Made by a program: the position numbers and the translations under genes. Under the pieces are notes generated by a model. That model ran no database searches and had not been told where the DNA came from. It saw only the letters and a program-made list of their open reading frames with translations. A DNA stretch of 64,000 nt from Schistocerca nitens (taxonomy: Eukaryota > Arthropoda > Insecta > Orthoptera > Acrididae). The stretch is taken from contig NC_064618.1 in the NCBI RefSeq assembly GCF_023898315.1, positions 188,967,548-189,031,547 on the forward strand, read 5' to 3'. How positions within the stretch are numbered: position 1 is the first letter of the stretch; each line of letters starts with the position of its first letter. This document shows, one piece after another, positions 54,811-64,000 of the stretch.

Positions 54811-56019
54811 TTTTCCTTCCGAGTTTCGTTGAATGCCTTCATCGGCGACTGACGACTACGGCGCGCAGCCTCTACTCCGTACTTACACTCCCGATAATTC
54901 GTAGCCGTTTCTACATTTTCGTTATTTTCACCATAATTCACGTATTTATTATGATAATAGATTTCTGGTGTTGTAATATTGTTGTTAGAAAGTACTTACG
55001 GCCTGTAGGCTTCTCTTAATATCTACACAGGAAAAAGCGACTTTTAGTAGACAATATTTATTAAGTGAGATTACTTGCTTCGCGCCGGATTGAGTGTGCT
55101 TTCCCTACGTTCATCGCTGCTGACGTAATATGCGTTCTCATGTCCACCCACAACTCCATACACCACAGTCCAATGACAACACCATACGGTCCAACGGCTC
55201 CTGCAGCCAGCGCATCAACTGAAATCATGCTACCGATTGTGTGTGTTCTACAGTACCGCTTTACTCCGTGAATACTACATGATATCTACAGATGCGATAC
55301 AAAATTTTAAAACTGGAAAATAGGGAACAAAATATGGCTTGAACGGAAGGGGTACCTTACACATCCCCTTTGGTAAATTTTCGAAATTGTGTCTTTTTAC
55401 AACAAAACCGTAATTTTGGCAACACTCGAAACGATTTCCTTTAACTCTTAGGAGCAGCCTTTACAATTTAGGTTTATTAATTTTGTTACATATTTCTCTT
55501 TTTTCATCAAATTCATTTTAATATTTCGTTATGAAATATTTTAAACACAAATTCTACTCATTACAGTTGCTGGTAATAAACAGCTTTTCTTAACTTTCTC
55601 ATTAATTGTGTTAAGAGAACCAATGAATTTTACTTCCCATTATCTTCTATAACTAAATATCATCACTCTTTCAAATAGACAAACATTGAACATCAATGAC
55701 ATATCAAATGAAACATTTCAAGAACGCCATTAAAGATAGTAAACGTAAGGTTCAGATTACTGATTATCCAAAACGGTAGGCTCAGAACATGAGATAAATA
55801 TTGTTTGACTTTCCATTGCCCATCCCAAAGAAACCCATAGGAGCTTTTCTTCATAATTTACACTGTACTGACACAATGCAGACAGAATACCAAACGCTTT
55901 ATACACCATAGATACGAGAGATTTATTTGTCTTTGCCTTACTGTGGAGCACTATTGGTCAGCATAACACATTTTTCCGAAGTTGCTGGTCCTAGCAACGC
56001 CACCTAGATTAAGAAGGCA
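54811..56019. other. unassigned DNA
   Basis: AT-rich except 54840-54900. No gene or element recognised. Confidence 0.4.
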
Positions 56020-57710
56020 TGTGCAGTGCTTGCGGACAGCATAATGATTATACTAACAGTAGGCATAAGCGATATGAAGAATAATAAGGCAACTGGAGAA
56101 GTTGGTATAGCAGCCGAGATGATAAAGTGGGGAGGCAACAAAGCAATAGGCAACATAACCAACATAATTCACCAGATCTGGAGTACAAAGAAGTTGCTAG
56201 AAGGATGGAAGAATGCAATTGTAGTACCAATACACAAGAAGGGGGACAAGAGATATGCAAAAAACTACAGAGGAATATCGCTACTAGAGGTCGGACACAA
56301 GGTGCTGCCAAAACTATTGCTCCAGAGAGTAGAAGAACAGGTAGAAAGTACAGTTGGCGACTACCAAGCGGGATTCAGGAAGGAAAGAGGTTGTGTATAA
56401 CAGATATTTATCGTGAAGCAACTGATAGAACATAGGGCCTTAAAAAACAAAAACACAATAATAACCTTGGTGGACTTCACAAAGCCATATGACTCCATCG
56501 ACAGATAGACTATTGTTAGGATCCTGAAGAACAGAGGACTTGATGGACCTACACAAGAACTCATAAAAGAAATTCTGACAGACGCAAAAGCAAGGGTGAG
56601 ATTCAGAGGAGCACTGTCAGAAGAATTTGAGATCAAGACTGGTGTTAAACAGGGAGATTGATTGTCATCATTGTCGTTCGGTATAGCACTGGACGAAGTG
56701 ATCAGGCAGTGGAGAGGAATAAACGTGGAAATGGGAATACCAAAGGCCAATGTGGGGGACAAAAAGGACAACAGGGCTCAAGTGGACTGCCTAGCCTTTG
56801 CTGATGGCATAGCAATAGTAAGTGAGACGGAAGAAGACGCCAGAAAGGTGAGACTGAGGATCGCCTATAATAAGACAAAGACATTAAACACCACTGCAAA
56901 CTGGGATACACCGGAAGGCACTGTGCAAATGGTGGACAAGTTTAAATACCTGGGAGAATTTATAACAGGGAGGAACAGGAGCAGGGAGGGAATAACAGAG
57001 AGGATAAAGAAGATGAGGTCAGCCTTCTGCATGAAGAGAGAGGTATACAATAAAAAGAATATATCCACAGAGGCAAAGATAAGCCACTACAAGGTAACAG
57101 TGAGGAATGCAGTATTATATGCTGCTGAGACGATGACACTAGGAAGAAATGGGGCAGAGAAACTAGAGAAAGAAGAGAGGAAAATACTGAGAAAAATACT
57201 AGGTCCCAAAAGAGGTGGAGAGAGGTGGATGCGAAGACCTAAGGAAGAATTGTACCGGAACATGACAACAATATCCGGGGAAATCAGACTCAAAAGGGCA
57301 AGGTTTTCTGGGCATGTAGTTAGCATGAGTATGGACAGAATGACGATGAGAGTGTGGGAAACAACAGGGAGGACAAGGGGAAAGACAGGAACCAAGTGGA
57401 TTGTTGAACTTCGGAAGGACTGGTTGGAACTGGTGATCAAGGTCGAAGGAAAGGAAAATTGGAGAAACAAATATACACCGACAAATATGCCGGAGATCAA
57501 TGACAGAGAAGATTAGAATGTCACCAGTGGAGCCGCCAGGAGAAACGGAAACTGAATATCTCGGAAGAAGAGCGGCAGAGGAGAAGAGAAAGAATGAAGA
57601 GGTTCTGGGAGAAGAAGAGGAAAATGCAGTGAACGAAGGGGCTACTCGTGGTCCTACAGAGGCCGTAACGCAAGAAGAAGAAGAAGAAAAAGTGACTTAA
57701 CATTTTTAAA
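56020..57710 (+). mobile_element. LINE E: 5'-truncated non-LTR retrotransposon
   Basis: Begins inside the reverse transcriptase and ends in a GAA-rich tail (AAGAAGAAGAAGAAGAAAAA, 57674-57693). No endonuclease. A different family from LINE A, B and D. Confidence 0.85.
56026..57516 (+). pseudogene. LINE E reverse transcriptase and C-terminal region, broken
   Basis: MKNNKATGEVGIAAEMIKWG (about 56074-56133), VVPIHKKGDKRYAKNYRGIS (about 56221-56280), DYQAGFRKERGCV, then after a stop at 56398-56400 TLVDFTKPYDSIDR (about 56465-56506), VKQGD followed by a stop (56656-56660), and LAFADGIAIVSE (about 56794-56829). The catalytic box is FADG: the second Asp is Gly, so activity would be lost even without the stops. 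The C-terminal part (56662-57516) is open for 284 codons with DKFKYLGEFITGRNRSREGI and RARFSGHVVSM. Confidence 0.85.
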
Positions 57711-57758
57711 TATCATTTATGTGATTCACAGTTCAAATTTGTGTTAGCAACGGACAAA

Positions 57759-57908
57759 ATGCCCTACAGACGTGTTACCGGGTATAAAGGAAACTATCCG
57801 ACAGGAGCGAAAGTGCAGTTTTTTCATTTCCAAAGGAACGACAGTTATTAGAAAAATAGAAACGGGCTCTCCCACAGAAAAAATTTGACTATCAGAAAAA
57901 GAGCAAAG
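57759..57908 (+). pseudogene. THAP-type zinc-finger exon remnant with a 5' splice site
   Basis: THAP domains are C2CH DNA-binding modules in host factors and P-element-type transposases. From the ATG at 57759: GYKGNYPTGAKVQFFHF, then, after a one-base shift, PKERQLLEK, a stop in place of the conserved Trp (TAG for TGG), then KRALPQKKFDYQKKS. The order GNYP..PKV..F.FPKE...EKW..A.P...F fits THAP. Both N-terminal Cys positions appear changed (CGT, TAT). The text ends at AAAG/GTAAGT, a consensus 5' splice site at 57909. The downstream exon with the remaining Cys and His is not found. Could be a host gene relic or a P-element-like transposon. Confidence 0.55.
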
Positions 57909-57910
57909 GT

Positions 57911-60099
57911 AAGTCACGGAAGTTCCTTTATGGTTATACTCTAGCATGGAGTTAATATCGTGACGCAAAACCTTAACGTTACACTAACTTAACATTTACT
58001 GTGTTACTATTTCGGCAGTACTGCATTATTATTATTTATTTTATATATATCTTAATTTTTGTAATTAGGGACCGAAACTGAACACTGTAAGTGAAGCATG
58101 TTCACTGCTCTAGATAAACTCTGTATAAGATTTAATCCCTGCTGATTGGCAGTTTTGATTTTTCCACTAAAGTTTTAATAACTTGTCGTTGAATCACAGA
58201 AGTTACAGGACACTAAAGGCCAATTTCTTGTTGGATTATGCGTGTAGCACTTGGATGCCAATTTCTTGTTGGATTATGCGTGTAACACTTGGATGCGAAT
58301 TTTTAGCTACAACATGTTATTATTTCGTGTTCCATTTTAGTTGTTTGCTTGCCATGAAAGTGAAGCTCCGCGTTACGTATCTAGAGAGATTGCTCTGTTA
58401 ATTATTTAGAGTACTACGTATGTAGGGGCTATTACTATGTCAACCGGGCTGCTCATAGACAGTTCACAAGATATTGTGTTTAGCAGATCCTACTTTAGTG
58501 GTTCAGTAGACTAAAAGGAAGGTTGTCGAATCTCAAAGGAAAGGAACGCAGAAAGTTGTCGTCAAGTGATTAGAGAAGGGCTCTATTTAGTTGTTTCATA
58601 ATTTGGCCATTTCAAAGTAATTACCATGCATTTTGAATAGAGTGACTTGGGAAAGAACAGGTGACATTAGGCGACCACCCATTAATTATGTGGAAATAGG
58701 GTGAAGGAGTTCCGACAATATCTCAGCGAAACTCATTTGTGCGCGGGAGGGCAAATGAAAGTCTCACGTCAACATTTTCATTCAGTTAACGTACAACGGG
58801 TAACATTTTGTTTCATTATATTAGTCACAAGCATGGACAATATTACATTGCCCATCAATTTTTATAGTCTCTTGGGAACAGAACTGAATGCTTTACATGA
58901 GTACATGCCCAGGATTCCCCAATTTGAAACAAGTGTCAGATTTCATTCTGGGAGTTCTCTGCCGCGGAGAACGAAATCAATGTGTGTCACTCAGTAAGTC
59001 AGTCCTAACATTCCGTAATGCATATAGAGCCGATGTTATTGCGTTCAATATGAAATCGCATTAAAACTTTTGCAATGCATATGTTAGGCGGCATGCCGCT
59101 AAGTCGAAACAAACGAGCGAGTAAGACGTTCAACGTCTGTGGAATGAAGATTAAATTCACCGAGAAGAATGTTCTTAGTGATAATGTTAATCAAGAAACT
59201 GGAAAGCTACATAAGCACAAGGTTTAAAGGAAGGTACAAACGATGTTGTCTTTTATATGCAAAGTTAGTAGAGGTTCAGTGACGTTTAATGTGTATAACA
59301 GTCCAATAAAAGATCAGTTTTTTAGGGATCCGGTAAAATGGTTAAACTATTTCTGTGGAGCCTGTTTGTCCGTCTGCTCCTATTCTGTCGATCATAATAG
59401 TACTTGGGGCTGGCGTGTTCAAAATAAAGTGTTTTAATCACGTGTTACAAACAGTTTTTAATAAACTTCAAAAATAAAATATAGTGTTATTGAAGTGTTT
59501 TAATCAGTGTCTGAAACAAATCGAAAAATTTCATTCTGGCATACTTTTTCCCCTCACGTGGGGAAGGGGAGGGGAGGGGGGTTGAAAGCACATCTTACCA
59601 TATCTCATAACAGGGGAAGCGAGGGTCCAGATTTTCAAGAACATTCCTCACGTAATGAAAGGTCATCCCCTAACATGAATGGCCGGACACCGACGTCTTA
59701 AGATAAGTCAACTAATTGTTAATATATGACAAGCTCTAGTCTGCTTTTGTTCGACAGTATTTATTTATTGTGTAAACCTTTTTTCGGCGTACAAGGCCGT
59801 CATCATATATTTTCTGAGTATTGTCGGCAAAGAAGTTATGATGTTTGTATACGACAATGGAGAAGAAGTTGCCCATATAGAGTGAAGCACAGATGCACAG
59901 TAAATGACATTTTTGGCTATGTTGTGGTAACCTAATTTAAAAAGTAGATAGTTGAACAATAAATAAATATAAATTGAGTAAATAGGAAAAAACATTATCA
60001 GAAAAATAGAAAAGCACGTCTACATAGCATTTCTTTTAGTAAACAAAACCATTAAAACTAAATAAAATTGGTTCTACTTCTAGAGATATAAAGCAATCG
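57911..60099. other. unassigned DNA
   Basis: No gene recognised other than the 38 bp duplication. A G-rich stretch (GGGGAAGGGGAGGGGAGGGG) sits at 59560-59581. Confidence 0.45.
58219..58294 (+). repeat. 38 bp tandem duplication
   Basis: GCCAATTTCTTGTTGGATTA and onward at 58219-58256 is repeated at 58257-58294 with one change (GTAGCACTT against GTAACACTT). Confidence 0.93.
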
Positions 60100-60205
60100 T
60101 AGGTTCGAGTTCCTTACCGTAAGTTAGTTTAAATAAGCCTAGTAAACTTATGGACCCATGACCTCAGCAGTTTGCTCCCATAGGAACTTACGACAAATTT
60201 ACAAA
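60100..60205 (+). repeat. SINE fragment, family 3
   Basis: Starts at the B box AGGTTCGAGTTCC and keeps the tail (AAGTTAGTTTAAATAAGCC, GACCTCAGCAGTTTG, ACAAATTTAC). The 5' head is missing. Confidence 0.75.
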
Positions 60206-60975
60206 TTTACAAATAAAACAATGAGAATGATGCACAAACCAACTAAAAGAATGAATTATTATCAACTTTAACTACAGAATATATGAAGACCTTAAGTTAC
60301 ATCAGTAAGATAAACAGAAATTAATAAATTCAGGAAAATTGAAGGAAGTGAGAGAACATACAGTAAATGTCATTATTGATAGTGTCGTGTTACTGCAGTT
60401 TAAAGAGTATAAACGTTGAACAATAAAGAAACATTAAGAGAACAAACTGGAAAAACATTAGAGCTATACCCAGAAATTCTGCCTATGTAACAGTCTACAT
60501 TAAGTAAGTAAACCAAGTAAATACGGTATTCAGTGTTTGTGTTATTCTGATGACGATGCAAAGTTCCTTTGACATGCATGCATGTCCAAAGGAACAGGCA
60601 CTGCGGCGACCACAGCTGTTACGAAACGCATCAAACAAGGACTACCATCAGCTGCGGAATGCTACGACAGTAATGAAGTGAATGAAATGTAGATAAGATA
60701 TCGAATTTTTATTCAAAATTTATAGTAGAAAGAAATATTTTTCTCGAGTTATTAGGTTTTATATCCGGAGGACGGTCACACGCGATGCACCCATTTACGA
60801 TCTCCCGCACTAAGAATCTTGTGGTCATAACAATAGTCATATCTCATTAACTAATAAAGATACTGAAGGAATTTTTCTTTTTATTTTGTGAATCACAGCA
60901 CGCAATGAAGCACTTAAGTTGTATCAGAAAAACTGGACACATCTGAATTCACCGAGATAGGGAAGTGTCTCGTAC
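60206..60975. other. unassigned DNA with a palindrome
   Basis: AT-rich, no gene. Contains the palindrome at 60563-60595. Confidence 0.45.
60563..60595. repeat. 33 bp near-perfect palindrome
   Basis: GTTCCTTTGACATGCATGCA with its inverse; a single extra base breaks the symmetry. A related sequence lies at 50052-50078. Confidence 0.85.
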
Positions 60976-60976
60976 G

Positions 60977-61300
60977 CAGCACTGACAGAACGGCGGCTAA
61001 GGACGTTTTCAGGCGTCCATAACACAGAAGTAATATCCAAGAGGTGCGTGTACACACGTCCCCATTACCAGCACTGAGAGCTCGGTGGCTCAGTTATTCA
61101 GACGTCCAAACCACAGTAGTAATATCCAAGTGTACATGTACACATCCCTATTACCAGAACTGAGAGGCGTGTACACACGTACCCGTTACCAGCACTGACA
61201 GGTCGGCGGCTCAGGAATTGTTCAGACGTTCGTATCACAGTAGTAATAATCAAGTGTTGCGTGGACACGCGTCCCCACTACCTGTCAAAAGGTGTAGCAG
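60977..61300 (+). repeat. minisatellite, about 90 bp unit, 3-4 degenerate copies
   Basis: Units begin ACTGACAGAACGGCGGCTAA (60980), ACTGAGAGCTCGGTGGCTCA (61072) and ACTGACAGGTCGGCGGCTCA (61193), with a shortened unit at about 61158-61191. Each contains CACAGTAGTAATATCCAAG-like text and a GTGTACACACGTCCCC-like end. Confidence 0.85.
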
Positions 61301-61559
61301 GGCGTGTATACATGCCTACAGTAGCGAAAGGGTTAAAATGTCCTATCTCAAACCACTATTTAGTTCTATGAGCCTTTGTTCCAGAAATTGCCACTATTAT
61401 TACCTGGGGTTTTGGGAGGGATGATAGAGAAATAGTAGTAGTTGCACCGTGAGGTGAAATGGCTTACAAGGACTTAAAGGGACTATGAATTTCCTGCGTA
61501 GCCAGTTTAATTCAAGAATTGTTTAGGTCTCCGGAGAGTACAAAAGCTTCCTGAGATCA

Positions 61560-61900
61560 GCTGTGGCAACCACAGGCTGTTGCAGGCATTCGCGTTCCGA
61601 GGCTGAAATATGGAAATTCGCGACAGCTGCGTCCCCGTCGCGTGGCCGGCGGACGCATTTTCCATTCCCTCTGCCATGATATGCGTGGGCCCGCTGTGTG
61701 TGGGGCGGTGGCAAACTTCTATTTGCGTTCCGGCTCGAGAGGAGGCGGAGAGGGTGGTGGCGGGGGCGGCAGCGGGGGCGGCAGGGCGCAGGTGGCGGCG
61801 GCTCCTGCTGTCGGCTCGTCTGTTCTGCCTCGGCGAGCAAATGCGAGAGCTTACGTCCACGGTCAGACAATTTAGCGGTGCGGCAAATTAAAAAGCGTGA
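61560..61900. promoter_or_regulatory. CpG-rich patch, candidate promoter or first exon
   Basis: Much higher GC and CpG than the surroundings, with GGC/GGGGGC runs at 61750-61805. Frames are open on both strands in several registers, which is what GC-rich DNA does by chance, so I call no protein. Could be a host promoter or 5' exon. Confidence 0.35.
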
Positions 61901-62925
61901 ATGGCGCAACCACAGCCGAATTATGTAGCAGTGCCGGAATGCAATAACAAGAGTACGTGTTTTAACGGAACGACATTATTCGGAATAGCTATATTATGTA
62001 GCAAATTCACCGAACAGTGTATCTTCGAAATTCATGCCAGCTCAAGGTACGTCATTTTAATTTTTGATTTAGTATGAGTTGCTGCGTGTGATATCTTCCA
62101 TTTTCAGTTCATTTTTCTGTCATACGGCTCACAGAAGTTTTGGCAGTGGTGTTCACAGTTGGTGACGGAAATGTGGTTTAAGAATGAACGGAATGTTCCC
62201 AACCACACACCTACTTCTCAGGCTACCCCATAGATCAATCTGTTTTGTCTACATATTCAGTACCTAAGGTGACGCAAGACTTAGGAGGGCAAAGTGAGGG
62301 TACTGCCCATCACGAACAGAATTACGAAAGATACTCTTGAAGAATGCAACGATGCTGTAAGGGAATCCTTCCCGTTCGGTAGGTGAAGATAACGGAATTC
62401 AGTTGTTGTATACTATGCTCCTAACGGAAAAAGAACTTCCGCCACACTTAAATTTAAGAAAATATATTTCAACGCAGTTGATAATGGGTCACTGCAAAAC
62501 CCAACGAAAATAACAAAAAAAAATCTCTTCACTTCATGAAAATTACATACAAAATTCCGTAAAACAGACTCATTATAACTCTTGAAATCGAACCAACAGA
62601 CAACAAATACCACTAGCTATCCAAACTACCCTCCAGATCTTATAAGTTTCTGTACTTTTCATTCATTAGTTTCTCTGCGTGCGTGATGAACATACTAATC
62701 ATGTTTCAAAATAAGTTATTGTCCGGCACAATCGCTATAACTTCAGACGAATTTCTTTTGTTACTTACAATGAGCTTTTGAGGATCAATTAAGTTGGGAC
62801 ATAAGTTCGTAACGTTTTAGTTCTACAGGTTGACATTCTGGTTCCTTTCAGTTGGTTCATCGATTTTCATTTCTTACTTTTAATTCACTGTTGCTATTTA
62901 AGATTACATACTGTCGTTTTGTCGT
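61901..62925. other. unassigned DNA
   Basis: Nothing recognised. Confidence 0.4.
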
Positions 62926-62929
62926 TTGG

Positions 62930-63420
62930 AGATAGCGAGTGGAGCTGTGGACGCATGAAAATGGCGTCTCAAGAAGAGAGATCGGAACAAGTCGCACCGA
63001 TGTGGAGATAGCCAGAAACATTTGCGCCGTGTAAGGTGAGAATACCAATGGACACAGCACCGCAGGAAAATGGTTTCCTCATGTCAAGGACGATCACTTT
63101 GACGTTAGTGACTCTCCATGTACAGGAAGACGTTTAGGGTTTGATTAAGATCGTTTAAACGCATTAATCCACAACGATCCAACTCATTGTTCCCGAGAAC
63201 TTACAAATGTGATGAACTGTCATCATTCTACCATCGTGCGACATTTACATGCAATGGAGAAGCCTAGATCACAAAAATAAGTGGGTGGCCATACGTCCAT
63301 CTCTGCTTGATCGTAATCAGTTTTCTCGTTAGCAACAACGACCTTTCCAATCCCGTATAGTTTCTTACTGATGACTAGTAATGATGTTTGATGCTAACGT
63401 AAGGAAAAGAAATAAACACA
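62930..63420 (+). pseudogene. mariner transposase fossil, N-terminal part
   Basis: Plus strand: VEIARNICAV, stop, GENTNGHSTAGKWFPHVKDD (about 63000-63090), HFDVSDSPCTGRR (about 63090-63130), then DRLNALIHNDPTHCSRELTN (about 63147-63206) and VMNCHHSTIVRHLHAM (about 63210-63257). This is the DNA-binding region of a mariner transposase (ALI..DP..T.REL....N..HSTI.RHL). The catalytic domain is missing. Different from the mariner at 10802. Confidence 0.8.
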
Positions 63421-63474
63421 ATTATGCTCATAAATTAAGGATAATCGCAGAATGTGGAGCCAAACAACGTGGCA

Positions 63475-64000
63475 CTACACAAAACTGGCGCTAATAGCAT
63501 AGGGATGTAGGGAACACACGACACAGATCTGTAAGTCCACGCTATTGGTGATAAGTTGAGAAAACCGTCCCCAAATACATGTGCTACAAAACGCCACTGT
63601 TTCCTGCGCATGTACCCAGACATTAACGTGGGATTTGATCACCATGCACACGTACACTGGCCGCAAACGGGTTGGCATACTCTGGATCAGGTGGTCGAGC
63701 AGCTGCTCGGGTATAGCCTCCCATTCTTGCACCAGTGCCTGTTGGAGCTCCTGAAGTGTCCTAGGGGTGTTAAGACGTGCAACGATACGTCGACCGAGAG
63801 CATTCCAGACGTGCTCGATGGGGTTTAGGTCTGGAGAACTGGCAGGCCACTCCATTCGGCTGATATCTTCTGTTTCAAGGTACTCCTCCACGCTTGCAGC
63901 TCTGTGGGCCCGTGCGTTATCATCCATCAAGGGGAAGGTGGGACCCACTGCACCTGACCTGTTACAGTTCCTCCGTCAAAGACATGCAGGGGTGTACGTG
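63475..64000 (-). pseudogene. Tc1-like transposase (DD34E), C-terminal half, runs off the window
   Basis: Minus strand, 157-codon open piece (63475-63948). PLMDDNARAHRAASVEEYLE holds the second catalytic Asp, WPASSPDLNPIEHVWNALGR the final Glu; I count 34 residues between them. LNTPRTLQELQQALVQEWEA and IQSMPTRLRPVYV follow, close to the usual C-terminus. Beyond that the frame continues into non-homologous DNA, so the natural stop is lost. The N-terminal part lies past the window end, and 63949-64000 already shows a stop, so it is probably dead. Confidence 0.82.

Noticed and set aside
54684..54941. 85-codon minus-strand frame next to the inverted duplicate
   Set aside because: It runs across the duplication edge, and the duplicate copy at 53034 has no matching extension. 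No motif.
61642..61928. Gly-rich small protein in the CpG-rich patch
   Set aside because: Overlapping open frames in three registers and on both strands indicate GC bias, not selection for a protein.
1..64000. piRNA cluster
   Set aside because: Nested elements on both strands fit, but this is also the ordinary state of a giant insect genome. Sequence alone cannot show it; small RNA mapping would be decisive.
1..64000. CRISPR array, operon or other prokaryotic system
   Set aside because: No regularly spaced direct repeats, no dense gene packing and no ribosome binding sites. All mobile elements are eukaryotic types.

Overview
This window looks like repeat-choked chromosomal DNA from a large insect genome, most likely a grasshopper or locust. 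There are no operons and no bacterial signals. Almost everything recognisable is a transposable element or its remains, and the element families (tRNA-headed SINEs with shared tails, endonuclease/reverse-transcriptase LINEs with (CAA)n-type tails, many IS630-Tc1-mariner transposons) are ones I associate with Schistocerca-type orthopterans. That assignment is recalled family knowledge and was not checked by search. I recognise no intact host gene. The only host-like or P-element-like signals are a decayed THAP-type zinc-finger exon at 57759-57908 and a CpG-rich patch at 61560-61900.

Layout. 1-6000: a Tc1 fossil, then a decayed LINE (2170-5560) split by a 0.7 kb insertion that carries a SINE. 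6200-8890: a second decayed LINE. 9834-10608: a 5S-rRNA-headed SINE and a tRNA-headed SINE. 10802-12114: a complete mariner with TA target duplication and two frameshifts. 13150-17420: two Tc1 fossils. 18564-20541: an element with about 200 bp inverted ends that was invaded by an 807 bp element with about 117 bp inverted ends and by a SINE. 20560-21425: a repeat with oppositely oriented tRNA-like modules. 22730-27180: a Tc1 fossil and two LINE 3' ends. 28096-29398: two SINEs. 29658-31079: a complete Tc1-type transposon with an intact 340-codon transposase. 31737-31975: a mariner-derived MITE. 32045-41590: a LINE fragment interrupted by an 8.08 kb LTR retrotransposon that encodes a Gag-like protein but almost no Pol. 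43527-48731: a three-level nest (solo LTR inside a near full-length LINE inside a Tc1 transposon). 50194-51615: a second copy of the intact Tc1 family, with one nonsense codon. 52169-53650: a DD41D-type transposon carrying a 182 bp inverted duplicate of DNA 1.4 kb away. 56020-57710: a decayed LINE. 57759-62900: mostly unassigned DNA with a THAP remnant, minisatellites and the CpG-rich patch. 62930-64000: mariner and Tc1 remains running off the window edge.

How the parts work together. The DNA transposons depend on DDE transposases acting on terminal inverted repeats. The MITE-like elements would depend on transposases made elsewhere. The SINEs would depend on LINE machinery, and the Gag-only LTR element on Pol supplied in trans. 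Nesting gives relative ages: the LINEs and Tc1 fossils are old. The LTR element (LTRs almost identical) and the two 1422 bp Tc1 copies are young.

All family names come from motif reading by eye. Boundaries given with a target-site duplication are reliable to a base or two; boundaries of fossils are approximate.
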